Below, in pieces: positions 17,859-26,346 of a stretch of DNA of 44,767 bases. The position numbers were made by a program, and so were the translations under genes. The stretch is from Poseidonocella sp. HB161398 (GTDB lineage: Bacteria > Pseudomonadota > Alphaproteobacteria > Rhodobacterales > Rhodobacteraceae), in the NCBI RefSeq assembly GCF_005870025.1, contig NZ_VATA01000051.1, positions 1 through 44,767 on the forward strand, written 5' to 3'. Within the stretch, counting starts at the first letter, position 1. Each line of letters starts with the position of its first letter. Under the pieces are notes generated by a model. The model made no database searches and was not told the DNA's origin. It saw nothing but the letters and a program-made list of their open reading frames with translations.

Positions 17859-18950
17859 ATGTCCGAAATCGACCGCAGATCCATCGACGCCGCCGGAGCA
17901 GATGAGCGCCGCAGAAATTTCCTGAAGATGGCTGGCATCGGTGCTGCCGCCCTCGGGTCCGTTGCGACCTTCGGAACGCCGCTTGGTGCTCAGACCGCGG
18001 ACTGGGACAAGACCTTCCCCAAGAGCGACGCGGTCGAGCATCGGAAGGTGGAATTCACCAACCGCTTCGGCATCACGCTGGTGGGTGATCTCTATCTCCC
18101 TGCCGATCGACCTTCCGATCGGCTACCGGCATTGGCGATCGCCGGGCCCTTCGGTGCGGTGAAGGAACAGGCGGCCGGCCTCTATGCCCAGATCATGGCG
18201 GAACGCGGGTTTGCGACCGTGGCGTTCGACCCGTCCTATGTCGGCGAAAGCGGCGGCCAGCCCCGCTCGGTTGCCTCGCCGGACATCAATACCGAAGACT
18301 TCATGGCTGCGGTCGACTTCCTCGGGTTTCATGACGCGGTGGACCGCGAGCGGATCGGCATCATCGGCATCTGCGGTTTCGGGGGCATGGCGCTGAACGC
18401 CGTCGCCGCCGACAAGCGGGTCAAGGCCGTCGCGACGACCAGCATGTACGACATGTCGCGGGTCATGGCGCGGGGTTACTATGACGCGATGACCGATGAG
18501 CAGCGCGCGGCCGGGCTGGAGCAGATGAGCCGCCAGAGGTGGGAAGACGCCGCAAACGGAGAGCCCGCACTGGCGGGCGGTCTGCCGGACAGCCTCGATG
18601 GCATCGATGACCCCGTGATCCAGATGTACTATGCCTATTACAAGGATCCCGAACGCGGCTACCATCCCCGGTCCGTGAACTCCAACGCAGGGTGGACGGT
18701 CACCAATCCGCTGTCCTTCATGAACATGCCGCTGCTGAGCTATGTAAACGAGATCGCGCCGCGTCCGATGCTGGTCATCGCAGGATCGGAAGCGCATTCG
18801 CGCTATTTCAGCGAGGACGCGGTGGCGGCTGCGGCGGAGCCGAAAGAGCTTCAGATCATCGACGGCGCGGATCATGTGGACCTCTACGATCAGGTCGATA
18901 TCATCCCCTTCGACCGTCTCGAGGCGTTTTTCACCCAGCACCTCGCATGA
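17859..18950 (+). CDS. Tat-exported alpha/beta hydrolase (dienelactone hydrolase/YcjY type)
   Basis: The 363-residue protein has a twin-arginine signal (DERRRNFLKMAGIGAAALGS, cleavage near LGAQ) and an alpha/beta-hydrolase domain. The strand and loop FATVAFDPSYVGESGG lead to the nucleophile elbow IIGICGFGGMALNA, where Cys172 takes the place of the usual Ser, as in dienelactone hydrolases. Acid and base candidates are in MLVIAGSEAHSR and DGADHVDLYD. It should hydrolyse an ester, lactone or thioester in the periplasm. It is divergent from the MFS/cyclophilin operon and followed by paoABC after a terminator-like hairpin. The substrate is unknown. Confidence 0.85.
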   Translation: MSEIDRRSIDAAGADERRRNFLKMAGIGAAALGSVATFGTPLGAQTADWDKTFPKSDAVEHRKVEFTNRFGITLVGDLYLPADRPSDRLPALAIAGPFGAVKEQAAGLYAQIMAERGFATVAFDPSYVGESGGQPRSVASPDINTEDFMAAVDFLGFHDAVDRERIGIIGICGFGGMALNAVAADKRVKAVATTSMYDMSRVMARGYYDAMTDEQRAAGLEQMSRQRWEDAANGEPALAGGLPDSLDGIDDPVIQMYYAYYKDPERGYHPRSVNSNAGWTVTNPLSFMNMPLLSYVNEIAPRPMLVIAGSEAHSRYFSEDAVAAAAEPKELQIIDGADHVDLYDQVDIIPFDRLEAFFTQHLA

Positions 18951-18959
18951 ACGATCCGC

Positions 18960-18985
18960 GAAGCTCACGAACCGTCGTGGGCTTC
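18960..18985 (+). terminator. Hairpin after the Tat hydrolase gene
   Basis: GAAGCTCACGA (18960-18970) and TCGTGGGCTTC (18975-18985) form an 11-bp stem with one G-U pair, ten bases after the stop codon. Only a weak pyrimidine tract follows. Confidence 0.5.
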
Positions 18986-19202
18986 GTCCCTCTTCAGAGC
19001 GCGCTTTCGTCAGATTGTCCGACCGATGAGAGTGGCAATTTCGCGAACCGCGCGCCGGGAAAACGCGTCGGCCGATCCGTCGATGAACTGACCTCATCGC
19101 ATGCATGAAATCCGTAGTTCTGGATTTGCGAGCTGGCCCAGCCACTTGTGACTAAGTCTGGTTCACCGGACTCCCTGGGCAAAACTCAAGGAAGGAAGCT
19201 CC

Positions 19203-19844
19203 ATGCCACCACCCATCGAATTTGAACTTCGTCGCCGCACGCTCCTTGCGGGGACGGCCGCCGTGGCCGCTGCATCGGTGGCGCGCCTCGCCCATGCCCA
19301 GGAGCAGGCCGGATCGGCAGCCTCTGCGCAGCAGCAATCTGATATCGCGCTGACCGTGAACGGGACGGAACATCGGATCACGGTCGACAATCGCACGACG
19401 CTTCTCGACGTCCTGCGCGAGGATCTGCACCTGACCGGAACGAAGAAGGGCTGCGATCACGGCCAGTGCGGTGCCTGCACCTGTTCGGTCAACGGCGAGC
19501 GGATCAACAGCTGCCTCAGCCTTGCTGTCCTGCACGATGGCGATGACGTCACCACCATCGAGGGGCGGGGAGCTCCGGGGCAGCTTGATCCCATGCAGGC
19601 GGCCTTCGTTTCTCATGACGCGTTTCAATGCGGGTATTGCACGCCCGGCCAGATCCAGTCGGCGCATGCGGTCATCGGGGAAATCCGGGCAGGCATCCCG
19701 AGCCATGTCACGAGCGACCTGACGGCGGTCATCGAACTCACCGAGGCAGAGATCCGCGAGCGCATGTCCGGAAACATCTGCCGCTGCGGCGCCTACTCGA
19801 ACATTCTGGCCGCGATCACGGAAGTTGCGGAGGATCAGGCATGA
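19203..19844 (+). CDS. paoA: Aldehyde oxidoreductase iron-sulfur subunit, Tat-exported (PaoA)
   Basis: The 213-residue protein has a Tat signal ([18 protein letters not shown], cleavage near AHAQ) and two [2Fe-2S] domains. The plant-type cluster uses Cys84, Cys89, Cys92 and Cys104 ([13 protein letters not shown]); the second uses Cys143, Cys146, Cys193 and Cys195 (FQCGYC and ICRCG). This is the layout of E. coli PaoA, which passes electrons between the molybdenum and flavin subunits and carries the only export signal of the complex. The ATG at 19203 follows GGAAGGAAG. It overlaps paoB as ATGA. Confidence 0.93.
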   Translation: MPPPIEFELRRRTLLAGTAAVAAASVARLAHAQEQAGSAASAQQQSDIALTVNGTEHRITVDNRTTLLDVLREDLHLTGTKKGCDHGQCGACTCSVNGERINSCLSLAVLHDGDDVTTIEGRGAPGQLDPMQAAFVSHDAFQCGYCTPGQIQSAHAVIGEIRAGIPSHVTSDLTAVIELTEAEIRERMSGNICRCGAYSNILAAITEVAEDQA

Positions 19845-20791
19845 AGGCGTTTTCCTTCGAGCGCGCAAGCTCCGCGCAGGCCGCTGCAGCCCGGGCGGCC
19901 GAGGTTCAGGGTGCGAAGTTCATCGCAGGCGGAACCAATCTCGTGGACCTGATGAAGCTCGGGATCGAAGCGCCCGAGCATCTGATCGACGTGTCGGGTC
20001 TCGGCCTCGATCGCATCGAGGAAACCGACGAGGGTGGTCTGCGGATCGGTGCCATGGTCAGCAACACGGCCCTGTCCGCCGATGTCAGGATCCGCCGCGA
20101 TTATCCGGTGCTGACCCGCGCCATCGCTGCCGGCGCCTCTGGCCAGCTGCGCAACAAGGCGACCACCGGGGGCAATCTGCTGCAACGCACGCGCTGCCCC
20201 TACTTCTACGACACGGCTCAGGCCTGCAGCAAGCGCGTGCCGGGGTCCGGTTGCTCCGCGCTCACCGAAGGCGCGTTCTCCAGACAGCTCGGCGTGATCG
20301 GGACGTCCGACGCCTGCATCGCGACGCATCCCTCGGATATGGCGGTCGCCATGCGCGTGCTCGATGCCACGATCGAGACGGTGACGCCCACGGGGATGAC
20401 CCGCCGCATTCCGCTGGAAGAGTTCCATCTGTTGCCGGGCGACACGCCGGAAAAGGAGACGGCCCTGATGCCGGGCGAGCTGATCACCGCGGTGACGCTG
20501 CCCGCGCCTGTCGGCGGGATCCAGCGCTACCACAAGGTGCGCGACCGGGCCTCCTACGCATTTGCGCTGGTCTCGGTAGCCCTGATCCGGCAACCTGATG
20601 GGTCGGGACGGGTCGCGCTTGGCGGCGTGGCGCCCCGGCCGTGGCGACTGGCTGCCGCGGATGCTGAACTGCCCAACGGAGCGCGTGCCGTTATGGCCCG
20701 CCTTCTCGACGGCGCCCGCCCGACGGAAGAAACCCAGTTCAAGATCACCTTGGCCGAGCGGACGCTCGCAGCCCTTCTGCTGGAGGAGTAA
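19841..20791 (+). CDS. paoB: Aldehyde oxidoreductase FAD-binding subunit (PaoB)
   Basis: The 316-residue protein belongs to the CO-dehydrogenase flavoprotein-like family: [15 protein letters not shown] (residues 27-41) binds FAD, followed by [22 protein letters not shown] and the C-terminal domain with [16 protein letters not shown]. Four cysteines (119, 129, 138, 159) lie in an insert around [17 protein letters not shown] and [13 protein letters not shown]. This matches the extra [4Fe-4S] cluster of E. coli PaoB. The ATG at 19841 overlaps the paoA stop. It has no signal and should be co-exported with PaoA. Confidence 0.92.
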   Translation: MKAFSFERASSAQAAAARAAEVQGAKFIAGGTNLVDLMKLGIEAPEHLIDVSGLGLDRIEETDEGGLRIGAMVSNTALSADVRIRRDYPVLTRAIAAGASGQLRNKATTGGNLLQRTRCPYFYDTAQACSKRVPGSGCSALTEGAFSRQLGVIGTSDACIATHPSDMAVAMRVLDATIETVTPTGMTRRIPLEEFHLLPGDTPEKETALMPGELITAVTLPAPVGGIQRYHKVRDRASYAFALVSVALIRQPDGSGRVALGGVAPRPWRLAAADAELPNGARAVMARLLDGARPTEETQFKITLAERTLAALLLEE

Positions 20792-20795
20792 CTCC

Positions 20796-22979
20796 ATGGA
20801 GTTCAATGAACCCGCAGGCCAGAACCTGTTCGACAATGCCCGGCTCGTCGGCAAACCCGCAGCGCGGATCGACGGCCCCCTCAAAGTTTCCGGTCTCGCG
20901 CCCTATGCGTACGAACGCCATGACGTCGTTGAAGGGCAGCTCTACGGCTATCCTGTCGGAGCGACGATCTCCCATGGCCGGATCCTGTCGATGGACGTGG
21001 AGGCGGCACGCGCCGCGCCGGGCGTCAGGGCCGTCGTCACGACGCTCGACATCGCGCCTCTGGCGCTTGGCATGCTGAACGTCGCGCGCCTGTTCGGCGG
21101 CGATGAGGTGCAGCACTACCATCAGGCCATTGCCGTCGTAGTCGCCGACAGCTTCGAGCAGGCTCGGGCGGCGGCAGGTCTGATCACGGCAGAGTACGCG
21201 ACGGGTGACGCTGCCGATTTCGACCTCCATGCGGCTTTCGAGCGCCTGCAGGGGTCCGGCGATCCAGACACGCTGGTGGGCGATGTGGACACCGCTTTCC
21301 GATCTGCTGCGGCCGTGGTCGACCAGATGTATCACACCGCGTCCATCTCGCATGCCGCGATGGAGCCCCATGCGTCGATCGTGGACTGGTCCGATGGCGA
21401 GCGCATGCGCGTCTGGACCTCGAACCAGATGATCAACTGGACGCGCGGATCGATCGCCACCACGTTCGGGATCGACCCCGAGCTCGTGCAACTGGAAAGC
21501 CCTTATGTCGGTGGCGGCTTCGGCGGCAAGCTCTGGCTGAGGGCGGATGCGGTCCTGGCGGCGATCGGATCGCGTGCCGCAGGTGCTCCGGTCAAGCTGG
21601 CGCTGCCCCGGCCCTTCGTGATGAACAACACCACCCATCGGGCCGCAACCGTCCAGCGGGTGCGCCTCGCAGCGGCATCAGACGGCCGCCTGACCGGGAT
21701 CTGGCACGAGGCCGCGTCCCATTCCCTGCCGGGGGGGCGCGGCGAGAACGCGACCGCCCAGACCCCTTATTTCTATGCGACCGACACGATGCGTGTGAAA
21801 CATCACATCGTGGCCATGCCGCTGCCCGAAGCCTCGGACATGCGCGCGCCCGGCGAAGCCAGCGGGCATATGGGTCTCGAGGTCGCCATGGACGAGCTGG
21901 CCGAAGCGCTGGAGATGGATCCCGTCCAGCTCCGGATCGTCAACGACACGCAGGTCAACCCGTCCGAGCCGTCGCAGCCCTTTTCCGAGCGAAACTATGT
22001 CGCCTGTCTGGAAACAGGGGCCGAGGCCTTCGGCTGGTCGGACCGCAGCGCAACGCCCGGGCAGCGCCGCGAGGGCCAGTGGCTGATCGGCATGGGCATG
22101 GCCGGTGCCTATCGAGGGACACCTGTCCGCCCCTCCGGTGCCCGCGCCATTCTGGAGAATGGGCGGCTGATCATCGAAACGGACATGACGGATATCGGCA
22201 CTGGAAGCTACACGGTCCTCGCGCAGACGGCCGCCGAAGTGATGGGGCTCACGCTCGACGAAGTTGAAATGCGGCTTGGCAACAGCCTCTATCCTGTGTC
22301 GTCCGGCTCCGGCGGGCAGTTCGGGGCCGCGTCCTCGACCGCGGGGGTCTATGCGGCCTGCATGGCACTGCGCGGGGAAATCGGTGAACGGCTCGGATAT
22401 GATGCGCCCGAATTCAGCGATGGCCTCGTTGTCTCTGGTGACAGCAGCCAAGCGCTGGCCGATCTGCAGGGGCGGTTCGAAGCTGTCGATGAGATGACCA
22501 TCGGCAACTTTCAGGACAACTACCTTCTGGCGACGTTCGGCGCACATTTCGCGGAGGTGGCCGTTCACATCGCAACAGGCGAGACCCGGGTGCGCCGGAT
22601 GGTCTCGACGATCGATGCCGGCCGCATTCTCAATCCGACGACGGCGCGCAGTCAGCTGATCGGCGGCATGACGATGTCGATCGGTGGCGTCCTGTCCGAA
22701 GAGATGGCGCTTGATACCGGGCGCGGCTATTTCGTGAACCATGACCTTGCCGGGTACGAGGTGGCGGTTCACGCCGATATCCTCGATCAGGAGGTTATCT
22801 TCCTGGATACGGCGGATGCGGTTGCAACCCCGCTCAAGGCCAAGGGGGTCGGCGAGCTGGGCGTCTGCGGGGTCGGCGCGGCGGTCGCCAACGCCGTGTA
22901 CAACGCGACGGGCGTCCGGGTGCGGGACTTCCCGCTCACCCTGGACCGCTTGCTGGGCGGGCTGCCCGAGCTCGCATGA
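20796..22979 (+). CDS. paoC: Aldehyde oxidoreductase molybdenum-binding subunit (PaoC)
   Basis: The 727-residue protein is a xanthine-oxidase-family catalytic subunit close in length to E. coli PaoC (732). GKPAARIDGPLKVSG opens the first domain, YVGGGFGGKLW is a molybdopterin loop, and Glu687 in KGVGELGVCG is the catalytic base. PaoABC oxidises aldehydes, especially aromatic ones, to acids in the periplasm using a molybdopterin cytosine dinucleotide cofactor. The ATG at 20796 follows GGAGGAG, 4 bases after paoB. No paoD-type cofactor-insertion chaperone is next to it; it may lie elsewhere in the genome. Confidence 0.92.
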   Translation: MEFNEPAGQNLFDNARLVGKPAARIDGPLKVSGLAPYAYERHDVVEGQLYGYPVGATISHGRILSMDVEAARAAPGVRAVVTTLDIAPLALGMLNVARLFGGDEVQHYHQAIAVVVADSFEQARAAAGLITAEYATGDAADFDLHAAFERLQGSGDPDTLVGDVDTAFRSAAAVVDQMYHTASISHAAMEPHASIVDWSDGERMRVWTSNQMINWTRGSIATTFGIDPELVQLESPYVGGGFGGKLWLRADAVLAAIGSRAAGAPVKLALPRPFVMNNTTHRAATVQRVRLAAASDGRLTGIWHEAASHSLPGGRGENATAQTPYFYATDTMRVKHHIVAMPLPEASDMRAPGEASGHMGLEVAMDELAEALEMDPVQLRIVNDTQVNPSEPSQPFSERNYVACLETGAEAFGWSDRSATPGQRREGQWLIGMGMAGAYRGTPVRPSGARAILENGRLIIETDMTDIGTGSYTVLAQTAAEVMGLTLDEVEMRLGNSLYPVSSGSGGQFGAASSTAGVYAACMALRGEIGERLGYDAPEFSDGLVVSGDSSQALADLQGRFEAVDEMTIGNFQDNYLLATFGAHFAEVAVHIATGETRVRRMVSTIDAGRILNPTTARSQLIGGMTMSIGGVLSEEMALDTGRGYFVNHDLAGYEVAVHADILDQEVIFLDTADAVATPLKAKGVGELGVCGVGAAVANAVYNATGVRVRDFPLTLDRLLGGLPELA

Positions 22980-22986
22980 TGCCTCT

Positions 22987-23010
22987 CCTGCCAGCCCCCG
23001 GGCTGGCAGG
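22987..23010. terminator. Bidirectional terminator hairpin between paoC and the LysR gene
   Basis: CCTGCCAGCC (22987-22996) and GGCTGGCAGG (23001-23010) form a perfect 10-bp stem with a CCCG loop, 8 bases after the paoC stop and between two convergent genes. Confidence 0.65.
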
Positions 23011-23040
23011 ATGCCCCCGGCATTCATCTGACGCCTTGCG

Positions 23041-23943
23041 TCACTCCCGATACCTGAGCCGATCAATCAGCAGCCGCATGGCCGAGGTGACTTGCCTGCG
23101 GCCCGCATAGAACAGGTGGAAGCCTTCGAATTCCGGGCACCAGTCCGTCAGAACGCGGCGAAGGCTGCCCTCCTCGATGTCCTCCGAGACCTCCGCCTCG
23201 GTCACGAAGCAGATGCCATGCCCCATCCGAGCCGCGTCGATGGCCATCGTGCTGTCATTGAAGATGAAAGGTCCCGAGATCCGCTTGACGATTTCCTCGC
23301 CATCTTTCTCGAACTCCCAGTCGTAGGGAGCGTCATGCACGTTGAAGCGCAGGGCGATGCAACGGTGGTCGTCCAGTTCTGAAGGGTGCTGCGGAGCAGG
23401 GTATTTCTTGAAATACTCGGGAGAGCCAACCGCAGCCAGACGGATCCTGGGGCCGACCCGGACGGCGATCATGTCCGGCCCGACATATTCCCCCAGCCGG
23501 ATGCCGCAGTCGAACCTGTCCTCGGTCAGGTCGGCCAGCTTGGGGTCGGTGCTGACCTCGACGCAGATCTCCGGATAGTCCCTCACGAGCTGGTTGACGA
23601 CCGGCCAGAGCACAGTCCTGGCTGCCGCGCGCCCGGTTGTGACGCGGATCAGGCCCTTCGGGGCGTCGCCAAGAAGACGAAGCTCCTCGATGCGAGCCTC
23701 GACCTGACCGAAGCCGGGACGCAACGCCGCGAGCAACTTTTCCCCCGCATCGGTTATCGTCACCTTCCGGGACGAGCGGTTCAGCAGTTTGACGCCGATG
23801 GAGCCCTCGAGCCTCCGGACGGTGTGGCTGATGGCAGACTGGGACACTCCCATGCGCGTTGCCGCCCGGGTAAAGCTGCACTCCTCGGCAACGGCCATGA
23901 AGACCGCAAGATCTCCTAGCTCATCCCTTTTCATTCGCGACAT
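23041..23943 (-). CDS. LysR-family transcriptional regulator
   Basis: The 300-residue protein has the LysR DNA-binding domain (residues 5-65, SFTRAATRMGVSQSAISHTVRRLEGSIG) and an effector domain with YDWEFEKDG, FIFNDS and FHLFYAGRRQ, the same subgroup as the other two LysR genes. The ATG at 23943 follows GAGGA; a longer frame to 24003 has no ribosome binding site. It converges with paoABC and is divergent from the Sec-exported cyclophilin-fold gene at 24239, its most likely direct target. The 295-base gap between them holds ATTCATGAT (24047-24055) and a second TTCATG. Confidence 0.9.
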   Translation of the reverse strand: MSRMKRDELGDLAVFMAVAEECSFTRAATRMGVSQSAISHTVRRLEGSIGVKLLNRSSRKVTITDAGEKLLAALRPGFGQVEARIEELRLLGDAPKGLIRVTTGRAAARTVLWPVVNQLVRDYPEICVEVSTDPKLADLTEDRFDCGIRLGEYVGPDMIAVRVGPRIRLAAVGSPEYFKKYPAPQHPSELDDHRCIALRFNVHDAPYDWEFEKDGEEIVKRISGPFIFNDSTMAIDAARMGHGICFVTEAEVSEDIEEGSLRRVLTDWCPEFEGFHLFYAGRRQVTSAMRLLIDRLRYRE

Positions 23944-24238
23944 CGTGGTTTCCTCACGGCTAGGCCCGTCCCGAAGAGCGCAATAGGTCACTCTCCCGTT
24001 CAAGCTTTCGAAAACTAGCAGCCTGCAGAGGTCGTGGAATATCCGAATTCATGATCTGAGTTCATGGCAGCGACGAATCCGGGGGGCTGGAACCAAGGAC
24101 CTCCATGCGCAGATTTATTGGGCAAGGCAGGCAATGTCGATCAGTCCGAAAGAGCTTTCAAGTAGCCGATCTGCTTCGGGTCGCGCTCTGGCTGACAGCG
24201 GTCTTGCGCAAGACAAACGCGCTTATCTCGGAGGAACT

Positions 24239-24706
24239 ATGAACTCAACTAAATATAAGAGCGCCCTAGCGGCACTCGCACTGTCTGCGGGAACGGTACT
24301 GACGGCCTCGGCCGGTCTTGCTCAGGACGCCGGGGAAACACCCATTCGCATCATCGTGGGCGATACAGTCTTCGAAGGGCACCTCAACAGCACCACGATG
24401 GCTCAGAGGCTGTCCGACCGTTTGCCCATGACCGTGACATTCGGAGAGCACCCCGGAGGCGGCGGGTTCGACACCAAGGTCACGCATCTAGAGCCGCCGC
24501 TTTCCACCGAAGGGACCGAACTGGGCGCGGCGCCTGGGCCGGGCGACATTGCGCTCTATGTCCCGTCGGGCAATCTTGGTTTCTACTATGGCCAACTTCG
24601 ACATTGGCCCGGTGCCGTCGTGCTGGGGACCTACGAGGGAGACCCGGGCTTCTTCGAGCGACAGACCGGCGAGTTCACGGTGACGATCGAAGTCGCCGAA
24701 AGGTGA
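24239..24706 (+). CDS. Sec-exported cyclophilin-fold protein
   Basis: The 155-residue protein has a Sec signal (MNSTKYKSALAALALSAGTV..., cleavage near GLAQ) without a twin arginine. The mature domain has the Cyclophil_like pattern: IRIIVGDTVFEGHL, AQRLSDRLPMTVTFGEH, PGPGDIALYVPSGNLGFYYG, VVLGTYEGDPGFFE and FTVTIEVAE. It is related to the Tat-exported protein at 15977. The ATG at 24239 follows GGAGGAAC. Divergent from a LysR gene and followed by a GC hairpin, it seems to be a single-gene unit. Whether it has isomerase activity is unknown. Confidence 0.8.
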   Translation: MNSTKYKSALAALALSAGTVLTASAGLAQDAGETPIRIIVGDTVFEGHLNSTTMAQRLSDRLPMTVTFGEHPGGGGFDTKVTHLEPPLSTEGTELGAAPGPGDIALYVPSGNLGFYYGQLRHWPGAVVLGTYEGDPGFFERQTGEFTVTIEVAER

Positions 24707-24714
24707 TCGGCCGC

Positions 24715-24734
24715 GAGGCGGCCAAGGCCGCCTC
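24715..24734 (+). terminator. GC hairpin after the cyclophilin-fold gene
   Basis: GAGGCGGCC (24715-24723) and GGCCGCCTC (24726-24734) are perfect arms separated by AA, 8 bases beyond the stop codon. No U-tract follows, so it is a probable rather than certain terminator. Confidence 0.5.
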
Positions 24735-25438
24735 CATCGGTCTGAAATCTCTGCCTCCAAGGCGAAGAAGGGCGTATTCACCGGGTGCTCATCGAGGGGA
24801 GCTGGAGCGACCGGATGCTGGACGGCGTCAGCCGCAAATTGCTCGACTGGATCGAGGCCCTGTCGCAGGAGGTCCGTTACATGCCCTGGAAGGGCCAGTT
24901 GGCGATGTGCCGACGCGACCGCCACCTGATGGCGGCTGGAATGCCGAAGGGGGACATCGGCTGTGGGATGGCTGCTCCCGGTGCACCTGGGCAGCGTTCT
25001 GACACTCTTCCTGCTGATGCCCTATTCGAAAATGGTCCATGGTTTCTACCGCATGGCGGCGCTGACCCGCGAAGCGGCAGAACGAGAGGGACGCCCGGTC
25101 TGAGGTCGCAGGTTGACAGGGCATTGTGGTGTTCCGGCTCGGGCTTCTCGATCGTTGAACAGGGCAGGGAAGCTCGGTGAGCAGGCACGAGTTGCATCCC
25201 GCGTCCGAGAGCACCGCGCCGGGCCTGTCCCGAGCGTAGACTTTGCATGACTGCTAGGGAGCCGTGGGAGCTGTGCGACATGACAAGAAAGGAAATGTCA
25301 TGACCCAGAGCTATGGCTGAATTTAGGTGACGCGGCTTGATCAGGCGGCGCGGCTTTCATTGGCATCAGCTTGGGCGACGCCGTCGGTGAATGTGACAAC
25401 TTCGATGGCGCGCGGCAACTTGTTCCGAAAGGACCGCG
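24735..25438. other. Degenerate region without an intact gene
   Basis: This 700-base stretch holds gene scraps. A plus-strand frame at about 24786-24960 (with LIEGSWSDRMLDGV and RYMPWKGQLAM) looks coding in composition but was not recognised. A tcuB-like C-terminus follows at 24972-25103. An inverted repeat CATGACA/TGTCATG (25279-25285, 25296-25302) precedes a minus-strand ORF end (NKLPRAIEVVTFTDG..., stop near 25337) that may be a transposase remnant. The pattern is that of nested insertions and deletions. Confidence 0.5.
24972..25103 (+). pseudogene. C-terminal fragment resembling TcuB (tricarballylate/citrate utilisation membrane protein)
   Basis: The frame encodes LLPVHLGSVLTLFLLMPYSKMVHGFYRMAALTRE and stops at 25103. 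It resembles the last membrane helix of TcuB (typical form HLGVVLALFLTMPYGKFVHG.YR), which moves electrons for tricarballylate oxidation. Only about 43 residues of a protein of roughly 370 remain, and no start is present. It is probably a leftover of a deleted gene. Confidence 0.55.
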
Positions 25439-25868
25439 AAGCTGAAAACTCTGGCAGCGCTGACGGAAATGGCGCGCAGACTTCAGACAATGCCGGGCGT
25501 GGGTCCGCTGACCGCGCTGGCAGTCGAGGCCTTTTTGCCGGACATGGCGCAGTTCACGTGCGGCCGGGATTTCGCGGCCTGGCTGGGTCTCGTGCCGCGC
25601 CAGCATTCCTCGGGCGGCAAGGACAGGCTCGGCCGGGTGTCGAAAGCCGGGCAGATCGACATCCGGCGGCTCATGATCATCGGCGCAATGACGCGGATCA
25701 CGGGACGCGCGGGGGCCAAAGTGCTTGCGGAGAGCGACCGGCCGGATGCTGGCCAGGAAGCCGAAGATGCTGGTCGGCATTGCGCTGGCGAACAGGATGG
25801 CGCGACAGATCTGGGCCATGCTGACGAAGGGCGAAGATTACAGGGATCCGGCGCTGACCGCGGCATGA
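25439..25868 (+). pseudogene. IS110-family transposase, 3' half with frameshift
   Basis: The frame from 25439 encodes KLKTLAALTEMARRLQTMPG, then GVGPLTALAVEAF and GRDFAAWLGLVPRQHSSGGK, LGRVSKAGQIDIRRLMIIGAM. This is the C-terminal Transposase_20 domain of IS110 (DEDD) transposases. Near 25735 the match shifts frame and continues as RMLARKPKMLVGIALANRMA and ends KGEDYRDPALTAA at the stop ending at 25868. The N-terminal catalytic DEDD domain is absent. The remnant is not functional. Confidence 0.85.
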
Positions 25869-26346
25869 CCCTCATGTCGTGAACGGCCAGAACCGGTGCG
25901 AAGGGGGGGGTGAGAAGGCGACGACCTGAATGGCGAAATGATCGAACAGATCTGGATTGGGAGAACCATGGCCGGACTTCGAGCTGCGAGCTCGGCCCCA
26001 AGATTTGGACCTGATCCGCTGATCACCATGCTGGCCCGCGGCTTCTGGAAAGCGCCGCACATCGAGGCCTGGAAGACGACCGCATTCGATCACACACCGG
26101 TAGGGACGGAAACTTCTCGCATCACGGGCGGCAACCAAAGAAGTCCGGCCGCTCATCTCCATCTGCCGTACTGGGGAAGAGCGCAGCTTCGCGCCGCAGG
26201 CAAACAGGCGCTGCTAAGCCAAGCGAGATGCCACAAGCCATAGCGATAACCTATAAGTGGCCATGGCAAAGGTACCGGTCCAGCCGGGGCGCCAGTCGGC
26301 TAGACTATGTCCGATAGACGAACGCAGCGAGGAACGCGGGGCCGCC
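25869..26346. other. Stretch without a recognised gene; probable IS110 3' end on its left
   Basis: About 480 bases with no convincing coding frame. The left part to about 26100 may be the non-coding 3' end of the IS110 element, judged only by position and by its lack of coding character. A run of nine G occurs near 25905. The right part (26163-26346) holds the leader of the cupin gene. No RNA gene was seen. Confidence 0.35.

Noticed and set aside
18123-23066. Long minus-strand frames opposite the Tat hydrolase and paoABC
   Set aside because: They show the antisense composition expected opposite G+C-rich genes and lack starts with ribosome binding sites.
25938-26243. Possible 101-residue protein after the IS110 remnant
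   Set aside because: It has no recognisable domain and an unlikely start, and it overlaps probable non-coding IS sequence.
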